Part shown: positions 15,401-27,290 of the stretch, in pieces
Numbering within the stretch: the stretch's first letter is position 1
Layout of the letters: each line of letters starts with the position of its first letter
Source of the DNA: Cladorhizidae sp. MBARI D1340-BT2
Lineage: Eukaryota; Porifera; Demospongiae; Poecilosclerida; Cladorhizidae
Assembly: GCA_028752905.1 (NCBI GenBank)
Contig: JAQNBH010000010.1
Location: 12,985,484-13,049,483, forward strand
Direction of reading: 5' to 3'
DNA: 64,000 nucleotides
Program-made: the position numbers and the translations under genes
The notes under the pieces: model-generated
What the model was told of the DNA's origin: nothing
Databases searched by the model: none
The model's input: the letters and a program-made list of their open reading frames with translations, nothing else

Positions 15401-15480
15401 AAGGGTGTGGTTTTGGGTGTATTTTTGGGGAGAGCTTATAAACAACCCCCTCCTATCATAATAACCTAGATCCGCCCCTG
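12401..15480 (+). mobile_element. hAT-superfamily transposon, copy 1
   Basis: A 3,080-bp element bounded by perfect 16-bp terminal inverted repeats, CAGGGGCGGATCTAGG on the left and its reverse complement on the right. It sits in the satellite with TGCTC on both sides (12,396-12,400 and 15,481-15,485), a 5-bp target duplication. Just inside the left end are a run of 12 G, the palindrome GGGGGTTGCAACCCCC and a run of 13 C. A 29-bp direct duplication (CTCTCTGGGTCACATGAGCT...) lies at 12,692-12,749 in the 5' leader. The interior carries a broken transposase. hAT elements usually make 8-bp duplications; 5-bp ones are known in some hAT groups, as I recall for those named hAT5 in Repbase. This is the most diverged of the four copies, with private changes near 12,558, 12,605, 13,119 and 13,320. 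Confidence 0.93.
12911..15335 (+). pseudogene. hAT transposase relic, copy 1 (zf-TTF / DUF4371 / hAT dimerisation)
   Basis: About 808 codons of transposase-like sequence split over several frames. In order: a TTF-type zinc-finger region (13,170-13,450, with a W..F...HWL..FPWL..S core, CSYC, and HHERTVMHQHA); a DUF4371-type catalytic region with IADEVTN (first Asp codon 13,831) and AYDGAAVM (second Asp codon 14,041); a CFSHCLNL block (Cys 14,125, His 14,134); CKTRWVE at 14,310; and the C-terminal dimerisation motif SAEAERSFSLLRRLK near 15,138, containing the conserved Glu-Arg. The natural stop is TAA at 15,333. Breaks: frameshifts near 13,525, 13,600, 13,695 and 14,305, and stops at 14,092 (TAA), 14,439 (TAG) and 14,949 (TAA). 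There is no good ATG: an in-frame TGA ends at 12,907, and the first open codon is GTG at 12,911, so a true start would need a lost or spliced 5' exon. It cannot make active transposase. Confidence 0.9.
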
Positions 15481-17077
15481 TGCTCATAACCATTGAGAGC
15501 CAACTTGATTGATGCAGGAGAACTGGAGTCATCCCTATGTACTCATAACCATTGAGAGCCATCTTGATTGATGCAGGAGAACTGGAGTCATCCCTATGTA
15601 CTCATAACCATTGAGAGCCATCTTGATTGATGCAGGAGAACTGGAGTCATCCCTATGTGCTCATAACCATTGAGAGCCATCTTGATTGATGCAGGAGAAC
15701 TGGAGTCATCCCTATGTGCTCATAACCATTGAGAGCCATCTTGATTGATGCAGGAGAACTGGAGTCATCGCTATGTGCTCATAACCATTGAGAGCCATCT
15801 TGATTGATGCAGGAGAACTGGAGTCATCGCTATGTGCTCATAACCATTGAGAGCCATCTTGATTGATGCAGGAGAACTGGAGTCATCCCTATGTGCTAAT
15901 AACCATTGAGAGCCATCTTGATTGATGCAGGAGAACTGGAGTCATCCCTATGTGCTCATAGCCATTGAGAGCCATCTTGATTGATGCAGGAGAACTGGAG
16001 TCATCCCTATGTGCTCATAACCATTGAGAGCCATCTTGATTGATGCAGGAGAACTGGAGTCATCCCTATGTGCTCATAACCATTGAGAGCCATCTTGATT
16101 GATGCAGGAGAACTGGAGTCATCCCTATGTGCTCATAACCATTGAGAGCCATCTTGATTGATGCAGTAGAACTGGAGTCATCCCTATGTGCTCATAACCA
16201 TTGAGAGCCATCTTGATTGATGCAGGAGAACTGGAGTCATCCCTATGTGCTCATAGCCATTGAGAGCCATCTTGATTGATGCAGGAGAACTGGAGTCATC
16301 CCTATGTGCTCATAACCATTGAGAGCCATCTTGATTGATGCAGGAGAACTGGAGTCATCCCTATGTGCTCATAACCATTGAGAGCCTTCTTGATTGATGC
16401 AGGAGAACTCGAGTCATCCCATGTACTCATAACCATTGAGAGCCATCTTGATTGATGCAGGAGAACTGGAGTCATCCCTATGTGCTCATAACCATTGAGA
16501 GCCAACTTGATTGATGCAGGAGAACTGGAGTCATCCCTATGTACTCATAACCATTGAGAGCCAACTTGATTGATGCAGGAGAACTGGAGTCATCCCTATG
16601 TGCTCATAACCATTGAGAGCCATCTTGATTGATGCAGGAGAACTGGAGTCATCCCTATGTACACATAACCATTGAGAGCCATCTTGATTGATGCAGGAGA
16701 ACTGGAGTCATCCCTATGTGCTCATAACCATTGAGAGCCATCTTGATTGATGCAGGAGAACTGGAGTCATCCCTATGTGCTCATAGCCATTGAGAGCCAT
16801 CTTGATTGATGCAGGAGAACTGGAGTCATCCCTATGTGCTCATAACCATTGAGAGCCATCTTGATTGATGCAGGAGAACTGGAGTCATCCCTATGTACTC
16901 ATAACCATTGAGAGCCATCTTGATTGATGCAGGAGAACTGGAGTCATCCCTATGTGCTCATAACCATTGAGAGCCTTCTTGATTGATGCAGGAGAACTCG
17001 AGTCATCCCTATGTACTCATAAGAATTGAGAGCCATCTTGATTGATGCAGGAGAACTGGAGTCATCCCTATGTGCTC
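15481..17077 (+). repeat. 59-bp satellite, spacer between hAT copies 1 and 2
   Basis: 1,597 bp, which is 27 monomers plus 4 bp: the 5-bp target duplication minus one base lost in the monomer reading CATCCCATGTACTC near 16,418. The variant order (CAACTTG, GCTAATAACC, CATAGCC, GCAGTAG, CCTTCTTG/AACTCGAG, AACAATTG-like) follows the higher-order repeat of the right-hand array. The spacer therefore looks like one higher-order unit, shortened by about three monomers. Confidence 0.96.
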
Positions 17078-20000
17078 CAGGGGCGGATCTAGGGGGGGGG
17101 TTGAGGGGGTTGCAACCCCCCCCCCCCCCTTTTGGACAATATTACGATAATAATGATGAGGATAATAATAGTAATAAAATTCCAGAATACTACAATAATA
17201 ATGTACCCTAATGAAATTCAGTTAAAGAGTATGATTTCCTCACTATAGCTTCTTTTAATGAGGCAGTAACATTAAATGAGGCACCAAAATGGCAAATGCA
17301 GATCTGTATTTTTCACTTAACAGCTAAAACCACAGGTGTATACATCAAAAGATGTGCTACCTTTTACTCTCTGGGTCACATGAGCTGAACTCTTGCTCTC
17401 TGGGTCACATGAGCTGAACTTTGGCCTCTGGCAAGCTATCTAGCATATAGTGGATTGAAAGACTCCAAGCAAAATACATTAAAAACCTGTTAAAGAGGTA
17501 AATAGCTAGATTATAATGTGATTATTTGGTTTAATATTATTAAATGGCAAATTTCAGATCTGGAGAGTTTACTCAAGAATGACCAGTGAGCAAGAGGATA
17601 TGCATTGAACCTGATCAGACCTCTATAGTTAAGTGTAGAGAAGATGAAGGTAATGACATCATGGTAGCTGGTCATACACTAGACTTAGGAATAGTTGTGA
17701 AAGAAGCACAGGGTTCATTGGATAACCTAAGGCAATTGGCTAGTAGCATTCCTGACTCAAAGCGGTTCCAGTATCTGTCATCACATTTCAGACCATCAGC
17801 ATCTGAAGCCCTTCAGTCTCATCCAGTCACCAAGCACGGTAAAACCTGGACAGTTTCGTTTCAGATGCACTGGCTCAACCAATTTCCTTGGCTTTGCTAT
17901 AGTAGGAAACTTGAAGGAGGAATTTGTTCTTATTGTATTCTGTTCCCAGAGCCTCCAAACAGACAAAGAGGTGGCGGCACAGGTACAATACCCGGAGTGT
18001 TGGTGCTATCCTCCTATCAGAAGCCATATACGAAAGCACTGGGTAAGGATGGCATTCTTTTGCATCATGAGCGGACTGTCATGCATCAGCATGCTACAGA
18101 AAGAGCTGATTGTTTCAAAACAAACTACTTCACTCCTGATGCCAGAGTTGACTCACATCTCACAAAAGTGAAACAAGAACAAGCAGAAGAAAAAGAGAGA
18201 TTCTGCGTCACATAGTTAATTGTGTTCAGTTTTTAGCTAAGCAAGGCTTACCATTCAGAGGACCAGAGGAGAAGATAAAGTTGATTTTTCGGATGAAACC
18301 ATGAACAGAGGAAACTTTATAGCCATGTTGCAACTCTTGGCTAAAGGAAATAGCACTTTACAACAGCATCTTACTTGCTAGCAAAAATGCTAAATACACC
18401 AGCAAGAACATTCAAAATCAGCTGATTCACATCTATGCCAACAAAGTGAGAGAGAAATTGTGTGACCCTTTGAAAGTGAATAATCTTCCATTCACTATCA
18501 TAGCAGATGAGGTCACCAACCCACATGAAAATCAAGGGATCCTTTCTGTGTGCCTTCGTTATGTAGACTTGTCTGCACCACAAACACCAAAAATAAAGGA
18601 GTGCCTAATCAATTTTGAAAGAGCAAATGCTCCCACTATAGCTAAAAAAATCTTGGAATCTCTTTCACATCCCTCAGTGAATTTAGACCCATCTAAAATC
18701 TGTGGCCAGGCTTACGATGGAGCTGCAGTAATGGCTTCTAAGAAAGCTGGAGTCCAAGCACAGATTTAAAAAATTTCTCCTTCAGCTATTTATACACATT
18801 GCTTCTCTCATTGTCTGAATCTTTCTATTGCTGCTTCTTGTAGACTTCAAGAAGTGAGAAATCTTATTGGTGTAATAAATGAATCATTCTTGTTTCTGAA
18901 CAAAAGTCCTAAGCGGCAACGCTTTTTTGAGCGTACAGTTAAAGCATACATGCCAGAATCACATCCCATTCTAAACTTCCTGGATTATGCAAAACACGCT
19001 GGGTAGAATGCCACATATGTTTCGACGTTTTTCATGAGCTATATGAGTGCCTTGTTACTCTATTGGATGCCATTCTGTTACCAGATGATCATCCAGCTCT
19101 GCTTGAAGATGATTAGAACTGGAAGTGGGATAAAGAAACAAAAGTAAAAGCACAAGGGTTGAAATCTTCCCTTGGTTCTTTTCAGACCATAGCTGTTTTC
19201 ATTGCAACGAAAAATGTCCTTGATGAAGTCAAAGTTTTAGCTTCTAAGTTGCAAAAGAGAGACCAAGATATTCTTGATGCTCACAAAATGGTAGGCACTG
19301 TCATTGAGAGTATCAAGTTCACCAGAACAAACATCAGTACAATTTTCAGCAAATGGTATGAGGAGATTCTTAAACTTGCTGACAGTGTGGGATCATCTGC
19401 TAGTATTCATAGGAAAACTAGTCTTCAAAGGAATAGGAGTAATACTCCTAGCGATAGTCCTGAAGAGTTCTACAAGAGAACTATAGCTATTCCTCTCTTA
19501 GATTCTTTCCTTAGTCAGATGAGTGAAAGATTTACATCCGATAAAAGGTATATTCAAGGGCTTCTCTGCCTCATACCTTCTGTTAATGATGCTGATTTGA
19601 ACTTAGCAAGTTTGTTACATTGGTAACACGATCTCCCTTTCCCTAAATCTCTCTGTAATGAGCTAGAAAGATGGAAACGACTTTGGCAAAACCAAGAGAT
19701 CCAAGGTGGTACACTTCCTGACAATTTACTTTTAGCTCTTGGTGCTTGCGACAAGGACTCATTTCCCAACATCCACCAACTTCTTACAATTGCATGTACC
19801 TTACCAATTACGAGTGCTGAAGCGGAGAGGTCATTTTCCTTATTGAGAAGGCTGAAAACCTGTTTACGATCAACAATGACTGACGACCGTTTATCCGACT
19901 TGTCAATGATTGCTATTCACCATGGCGAAGGAGTTACAACTGAAGAAATCTGTCAAAAATTTGTAAGGACATATCCGAGAAGACTCTTTAATGCTTCTTT

Positions 20001-20155
20001 GTTTGATTAAATGTTTACAATTGTACTTACCTGTGATTGTAATTTAAAAAAATGTGTTAATAAGACATTTAATTAAAGGGTGTGGTTTTGGGTGTATTTT
20101 TGGGGAGAGCTTATAAACAACCCCCTCCTATCATAATAACCTAGATCCGCCCCTG
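17078..20155 (+). mobile_element. hAT-superfamily transposon, copy 2
   Basis: 3,078 bp with the same 16-bp terminal inverted repeats and the same TGCTC flanks as copy 1. The start-to-start distance from copy 1 is 4,677 bp. The left homopolymer tracts differ (9 G, 14 C), as expected from slippage. Across the rest of the element only a handful of substitutions separate it from copies 3 and 4, so the amplification is recent. Identical junctions in all copies mean duplication of one filled site, not independent insertions. Confidence 0.93.
17586..20010 (+). pseudogene. hAT transposase relic, copy 2
   Basis: This copy has the same domain order and the same frameshifts as copy 1, offset by 4,675 bp. 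It shares with copy 1 the TAA at 18,767-18,769 that interrupts the catalytic region just before the CFSHCLNL block; copies 3 and 4 have a lysine codon there. It shares with copy 4, not with copy 1, a G at 18,537 (GGG versus GAG). It has a private change at about 17,980 in the zinc-finger region (GGCGGCACAGG). The later TAG and TAA stops are also present. Because the disabling changes common to all four copies must predate amplification, the element spread as passenger DNA and not by transposition. Confidence 0.88.
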
Positions 20156-21811
20156 TGCTCATAACCATTGAGAGCCAACTTGATTGATGCAGGAGAACTG
20201 GAGTCATCCCTATGTACTCATAACCATTGAGAGCCATCTTGATTGATGCAGGAGAACTGGAGTCATCCCTATGTACTCATAACCATTGAGAGCCATCTTG
20301 ATTGATGCAGGAGAACTGGAGTCATCCCTATGTGCTCATAACCATTGAGAGCCATCTTGATTGATGCAGGAGAACTGGAGTCATCCCTATGTGCTCATAA
20401 CCATTGAGAGCCATCTTGATTGATGCAGGAGAACTGGAGTCATCGCTATGTGCTCATAACCATTGAGAGCCATCTTGATTGATGCAGGAGAACTGGAGTC
20501 ATCGCTATGTGCTCATAACCATTGAGAGCCATCTTGATTGATGCAGGAGAACTGGAGTCATCCCTATGTGCTAATAACCATTGAGAGCCATCTTGATTGA
20601 TGCAGGAGAACTGGAGTCATCCCTATGTGCTCATAGCCATTGAGAGCCATCTTGATTGATGCAGGAGAACTGGAGTCATCCCTATGTACTCATAACCATT
20701 GAGAGCCATCTTGATTGATGCAGGAGAACTGGAGTCATCCCTATGTGCTCATAACCATTGAGAGCCATCTTGATTGATGCAGGAGAACTGGAGTCATCCC
20801 TATGTGCTCATAACCATTGAGAGCCATCTTGATTGATGCAGTAGAACTGGAGTCATCCCTATGTGCTCATAACCATTGAGAGCCATCTTGATTGATGCAG
20901 GAGAACTGGAGTCATCCCTATGTGCTCATAACCATTGAGAGCCTTCTTGATTGATGCAGGAGAACTGGAGTCATCCCTATGTGCTCATAACCATTGAGAG
21001 CCATCTTGATTGATGCAGGAGAACTGGAGTCATCCCTATGTGCTCATAGCCATTGAGAGCCATCTTGATTGATGCAGGAGAACTGGAGTCATCCCTATGT
21101 GCTCATAACCATTGAGAGCCATCTTGATTGATGCAGGAGAACTGGAGTCATCCCTATGTGCTCATAACCATTGAGAGCCTTCTTGATTGATGCAGGAGAA
21201 CTCGAGTCATCCCATGTACTCATAACCATTGAGAGCCATCTTGATTGATGCAGGAGAACTGGAGTCATCCCTATGTGCTCATAACCATTGAGAGCCAACT
21301 TGATTGATGCAGGAGAACTGGAGTCATCCCTATGTACTCATAACCATTGAGAGCCAACTTGATTGATGCAGGAGAACTGGAGTCATCCCTATGTGCTCAT
21401 AACCATTGAGAGCCATCTTGATTGATGCAGGAGAACTGGAGTCATCCCTATGTACACATAACCATTGAGAGCCATCTTGATTGATGCAGGAGAACTGGAG
21501 TCATCCCTATGTGCTCATAACCATTGAGAGCCATCTTGATTGATGCAGGAGAACTGGAGTCATCCCTATGTGCTCATAGCCATTGAGAGCCATCTTGATT
21601 GATGCAGGAGAACTGGAGTCATCCCTATGTGCTCATAACCATTGAGAGCCATCTTGATTGATGCAGGAGAACTGGAGTCATCCCTATGTACTCATAACCA
21701 TTGAGAGCCATCTTGATTGATGCAGGAGAACTGGAGTCATCCCTATGTGCTCATAACCATTGAGAGCCATCTTGATTGATGCAGGAGAACTGGAGTCATC
21801 CCTATGTGCTC
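20156..21811 (+). repeat. 59-bp satellite, spacer between hAT copies 2 and 3
   Basis: 1,656 bp, which is exactly one monomer longer than the previous spacer (28 monomers plus 4 bp). The added monomer is of the CCTTCTTG type and lies near 20,940. The last monomers before copy 3 lack the CCTTCTTG/AACTCGAG/AACAATTG trio that precedes copies 1, 2 and 4, which suggests local conversion or exchange of monomers. Confidence 0.96.
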
Positions 21812-22321
21812 CAGGGGCGGATCTAGGGGGGGGGGGTTGAGGGGGTTGCAACCCCCCCCCCCCCTTTTTGGACAATATTACGATAATAATGATGAGGATA
21901 ATAATAGTAATAAAATTCCAGAATACTACAATAATAATGTACCCTAATGAAATTCAGTTAAAGAGTATGATTTCCTCACTATAGCTTCTTTTAATGAGGC
22001 AGTAACATTAAATGAGGCACCAAAATGGCAAATGCAGATCTGTATTTTTCACTTAACAGCTAAAACCACAGGTGTATACATCAAAAGATGTGCTACCTTT
22101 TACTCTCTGGGTCACATGAGCTGAACTCTTGCTCTCTGGGTCACATGAGCTGAACTTTGGCCTCTGGCAAGCTATCTAGCATATAGTGGATTGAAAGACT
22201 CCAAGCAAAATACATTAAAAACCTGTTAAAGAGGTAAATAGCTAGATTATAATGTGATTATTTGGTTTAATATTATTAAATGGCAAATTTCAGATCTGGA
22301 GAGTTTACTCAAGAATGACCA

Positions 22322-24746
22322 GTGAGCAAGAGGATATGCATTGAACCTGATCAGACCTCTATAGTTAAGTGTAGAGAAGATGAAGGTAATGACATCATGG
22401 TAGCTGGTCATACACTAGACTTAGGAATAGTTGTGAAAGAAGCACAGGGTTCATTGGATAACCTAAGGCAATTGGCTAGTAGCATTCCTGACTCAAAGCG
22501 GTTCCAGTATCTGTCATCACATTTCAGACCATCAGCATCTGAAGCCCTTCAGTCTCATCCAGTCACCAAGCACGGTAAAACCTGGACAGTTTCGTTTCAG
22601 ATGCATTGGCTCAACCAATTTCCTTGGCTTTGCTATAGTAGGAAACTTGAAGGAGGAATTTGTTCTTATTGTATTCTGTTCCCAGAGCCTCCAAACAGAC
22701 AAAGAGGTGGCGGCGCAGGTACAATACCCGGAGTGTTGGTGCTATCCTCCTATCAGAAGCCATATACGAAAGCACTGGGTAAGGATGGCATTCTTTTGCA
22801 TCATGAGCGGACTGTCATGCATCAGCATGCTACAGAAAGAGCTGATTGTTTCAAAACAAACTACTTCACTCCTGATGCCAGAGTTGACTCACATCTCACA
22901 AAAGTGAAACAAGAACAAGCAGAAGAAAAAGAGAGATTCTGCGTCACATAGTTAATTGTGTTCAGTTTTTAGCTAAGCAAGGCTTACCATTCAGAGGACC
23001 AGAGGAGAAGATAAAGTTGATTTTTCGGATGAAACCATGAACAGAGGAAACTTTATAGCCATGTTGCAACTCTTGGCTAAAGGAAATAGCACTTTACAAC
23101 AGCATCTTACTTGCTAGCAAAAATGCTAAATACACCAGCAAGAACATTCAAAATCAGCTGATTCACATCTATGCCAACAAAGTGAGAGAGAAATTGTGTG
23201 ACCCTTTGAAAGTGAATAATCTTCCATTCACTATCATAGCAGATGAGGTCACCAACCCACATGAAAATCAAGAGATCCTTTCTGTGTGCCTTCGTTATGT
23301 AGACTTGTCTGCACCACAAACACCAAAAATAAAGGAGTGCCTAATCAATTTTGAAAGAGCAAATGCTCCCACTATAGCTAAAAAAATCTTGGAATCTCTT
23401 TCACATCCCTCAGTGAATTTAGACCCATCTAAAATCTGTGGCCAGGCTTACGATGGAGCTGCAGTAATGGCTTCTAAGAAAGCTGGAGTCCAAGCACAGA
23501 TTAAAAAAATTTCTCCTTCAGTTATTTATACACATTGCTTCTCTCATTGTCTGAATCTTTCTATTGCTGCTTCTTGTAGACTTCAAGAAGTGAGAAATCT
23601 TATTGGTGTAATAAATGAATCATTCTTGTTTCTGAACAAAAGTCCTAAGCGGCAACGCTTTTTTGAGCGTACAGTTAAAGCATACATGCCAGAATCACAT
23701 CCCATTCTAAACTTCCTGGATTATGCAAAACACGCTGGGTAGAATGCCACATATGTTTCGACGTTTTTCATGAGCTATATGAGTGCCTTGTTACTCTATT
23801 GGATGCCATTCTGTTACCAGATGATCATCCAGCTCTGCTTGAAGATGATTAGAACTGGAAGTGGGATAAAGAAACAAAAGTAAAAGCACAAGGGTTGAAA
23901 TCTTCCCTTGGTTCTTTTCAGACCATAGCTGTTTTCATTGCAACGAAAAATGTCCTTGATGAAGTCAAAGTTTTAGCTTCTAAGTTGCAAAAGAGAGACC
24001 AAGATATTCTTGATGCTCACAAAATGGTAGGCACTGCCATTGAGAGTATCAAGTTCACCAGAACAAACATCAGTACAATTTTCAGCAAATGGTATGAGGA
24101 GATTCTTAAACTTGCTGACAGTGTGGGATCATCTGCTAGTATTCATAGGAAAACTAGTCTTCAAAGGAATAGGAGTAATACTCCTAGCGATAGTCCTGAA
24201 GAGTTCTACAAGAGAACTATAGCTATTCCTCTCTTAGATTCTTTCCTTAGTCAGATGAGTGAAAGATTTACATCCGATAAAAGGTATATTCAAGGGCTTC
24301 TCTGCCTCATACCTTCTGTTAATGATGCTGATTTGAACTTAGCAAGTTTGTTACATTGGTAACACGATCTCCCTTTCCCTAAATCTCTCTGTAATGAGCT
24401 AGAAAGATGGAAACGACTTTGGCAAAACCAAGAGATCCAAGGTGGTACACTTCCTGACAATTTACTTTTAGCTCTTGGTGCTTGCGACAAGGACTCATTT
24501 CCCAACATCCACCAACTTCTTACAATTGCATGTACCTTACCAATTACGAGTGCTGAAGCGGAGAGGTCATTTTCCTTATTGAGAAGGCTGAAAACCTGTT
24601 TACGATCAACAATGACTGACGACCGTTTATCCGACTTGTCAATGATTGCTATTCACCATGGCGAAGGAGTTACAACTGAAGAAATCTGTCAAAAATTTGT
24701 AAGGACATATCCGAGAAGACTCTTTAATGCTTCTTTGTTTGATTAA
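22322..24746 (+). pseudogene. hAT transposase relic, copy 3
   Basis: The catalytic region is open for longer here than in copies 1 and 2. From 23,182 to 23,742 a 186-codon frame runs through the first Asp block, the AYDGAAVM block and the CFSHCLNL block, because the codon that is TAA in copies 1 and 2 is AAA here. Private changes include a C-to-T near 22,606, a change in the codon after KISPS (Ala to Val, near 23,521) and a Val-to-Ala change near 24,038. At position 23,273 it shares the A of copy 1. The shared frameshifts and the TAG and TAA stops remain, so it is still non-functional. The final TAA overlaps the TTAA into which the MITE inserted. Confidence 0.88.
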
Positions 24747-25427
24747 GGGGGGAATAATGTCAAAAAAATACACCTCGACAATACCTATCATAACTTCCAC
24801 CCACTACCCTCTATCAACATAATTTTTGTACCAAAATGTAGCTTAGATGATAAGCTATTTAATGATGTATTTAACTTTTGTCATATGGCAAAGTGTCAGC
24901 CAGGCAATCCAACTTTTGCCCTGTCCGCAAATTACAAAACCATTAATAATGCTAAGTGGCTGTTAGGTGGTTTATGGTAAGAGTATATGTAGTAGTTTCA
25001 CCTAAACTATTTGAATAAGTTTGATAATGCACCACAGGAGAGGGGGGGGGGGGGGGGGGGGGGAAATCACACACAAACCACATGCAGATATGCTGGTCTA
25101 TACCCAACACATTCTCATAACAGTAAAAATAAAATAGTTTAGGTTAAAGAGCACACAATAAGCATTCTGGTGATATATAAATTATGGAGTTTGGGTGAGA
25201 AATGAGGGAGAAATTTGTGGAAATATGTGGAAATTCTTCTAATCTAATGCGACGCGATTCTTCTTCACACTTGCTGGGTTTCTAATGAAAATAGTGAGTG
25301 CAAAAGCTGTCGTAACTGCATCATAGAATCTTCAAATGTTCTGAAACTTGGAACATTACTTCAATATGAGCATTTAAAATAGTTTGTGAAAAAAGTGAAA
25401 AATTAGCATTTTGACTTTATTCCCCCC
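24747..25427 (+). mobile_element. TTAA-flanked MITE inside hAT copy 3
   Basis: 681 bp flanked by TTAA on both sides (24,743-24,746 and 25,428-25,431). The termini are inverted repeats: GGGGGGAATAATGTCAAAA on the left, and on the right a sequence whose reverse complement matches it with one mismatch in 19. No transposase-like frame is present, so it is non-autonomous. TTAA duplication is typical of piggyBac and also of Kolobok elements. The G-first termini fit neither the usual CCC start of piggyBac nor any family I can name, so the superfamily is left open. A run of 22 G lies at 25,042-25,063. Confidence 0.85.
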
Positions 25428-25575
25428 TTAAATGTTTACAATTGTACTTACCTGTGATTGTAATTTAAAAAAATGTGTTAATAAGACATTTAATTAAAGG
25501 GTGTGGTTTGGGTGTATTTTTGGGGAGAGCTTATAAACAACCCCCTCCTATCATAATAACCTAGATCCGCCCCTG

Positions 25576-27290
25576 TGCTCATAACCATTGAGAGCCAACT
25601 TGATTGATGCAGGAGAACTGGAGTCATCCCTATGTACTCATAACCATTGAGAGCCATCTTGATTGATGCAGGAGAACTGGAGTCATCCCTATGTACTCAT
25701 AACCATTGAGAGCCATCTTGATTGATGCAGGAGAACTGGAGTCATCCCTATGTGCTCATAACCATTGAGAGCCATCTTGATTGATGCAGGAGAACTGGAG
25801 TCATCCCTATGTGCTCATAACCATTGAGAGCCATCTTGATTGATGCAGGAGAACTGGAGTCATCCCTATGTGCTCATAACCATTGAGAGCCATCTTGATT
25901 GATGCAGGAGAACTGGAGTCATCGCTATGTGCTCATAACCATTGAGAGCCATCTTGATTGATGCAGGAGAACTGGAGTCATCCCTATGTGCTAATAACCA
26001 TTGAGAGCCATCTTGATTGATGCAGGAGAACTGGAGTCATCCCTATGTGCTCATAGCCATTGAGAGCCATCTTGATTGATGCAGGAGAACTGGAGTCATC
26101 CCTATGTACTCATAACCATTGAGAGCCATCTTGATTGATGCAGGAGAACTGGAGTCATCCCTATGTGCTCATAACCATTGAGAGCCATCTTGATTGATGC
26201 AGGAGAACTGGAGTCATCCCTATGTGCTCATAACCATTGAGAGCCATCTTGATTGATGCAGTAGAACTGGAGTCATCCCTATGTGCTCATAACCATTGAG
26301 AGCCATCTTGATTGATGCAGGAGAACTGGAGTCATCCCTATGTGCTCATAACCATTGAGAGCCTTCTTGATTGATGCAGGAGAACTGGAGTCATCCCTAT
26401 GTGCTCATAACCATTGAGAGCCATCTTGATTGATGCAGGAGAACTGGAGTCATCCCTATGTGCTCATAGCCATTGAGAGCCATCTTGATTGATGCAGGAG
26501 AACTGGAGTCATCCCTATGTGCTCATAACCATTGAGAGCCATCTTGATTGATGCAGGAGAACTGGAGTCATCCCTATGTGCTCATAACCATTGAGAGCCT
26601 TCTTGATTGATGCAGGAGAACTCGAGTCATCCCATGTACTCATAACCATTGAGAGCCATCTTGATTGATGCAGGAGAACTGGAGTCATCTCTATGTGCTC
26701 ATAACCATTGAGAGCCAACTTGATTGATGCAGGAGAACTGGAGTCATCCCTATGTACTCATAACCATTGAGAGCCAACTTGATTGATGCAGGAGAACTGG
26801 AGTCATCCCTATGTGCTCATAACCATTGAGAGCCATCTTGATTGATGCAGGAGAACTGGAGTCATCCCTATGTACACATAACCATTGAGAGCCATCTTGA
26901 TTGATGCAGGAGAACTGGAGTCATCCCTATGTGCTCATAACCATTGAGATCCATCTTGATTGATGCAGGAGAACTGGAGTCATCCCTATGTGCTCATAGC
27001 CATTGAGAGCCATCTTGATTGATGCAGGAGAACTGGAGTCATCCCTATGTGCTCATAACCATTGAGAGCCATCTTGATTGATGCAGGAGAACTGGAGTCA
27101 TCCCTATGTACTCATAACCATTGAGAGCCATCTTGATTGATGCAGGAGAACTGGAGTCATCCCTATGTGCTCATAACCATTGAGAGCCTTCTTGATTGAT
27201 GCAGGAGAACTCGAGTCATCCCTATGTACTCATAACAATTGAGAGCCATCTTGATTGATGCAGGAGAACTGGAGTCATCCCTATGTGCTC
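25576..27290 (+). repeat. 59-bp satellite, spacer between hAT copies 3 and 4
   Basis: 1,715 bp, again exactly one monomer longer than the preceding spacer (29 monomers plus 4 bp). The CCTTCTTG/AACTCGAG/AACAATTG trio is present directly before copy 4. Confidence 0.96.

Larger units (their letters stand above)
21812..25575 (+). mobile_element. hAT-superfamily transposon, copy 3, carrying a nested MITE
   Basis: 3,764 bp between the same 16-bp terminal inverted repeats and TGCTC flanks. The extra length comes from a 681-bp insertion with a TTAA duplication at 24,747-25,427, placed exactly at the end of the transposase relic. Removing the insertion and one TTAA restores the sequence seen in copies 1, 2 and 4. 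The left tracts are 11 G and 13 C. One T is missing in the 3' tail (GTGTGGTTTGGG). Confidence 0.93.
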
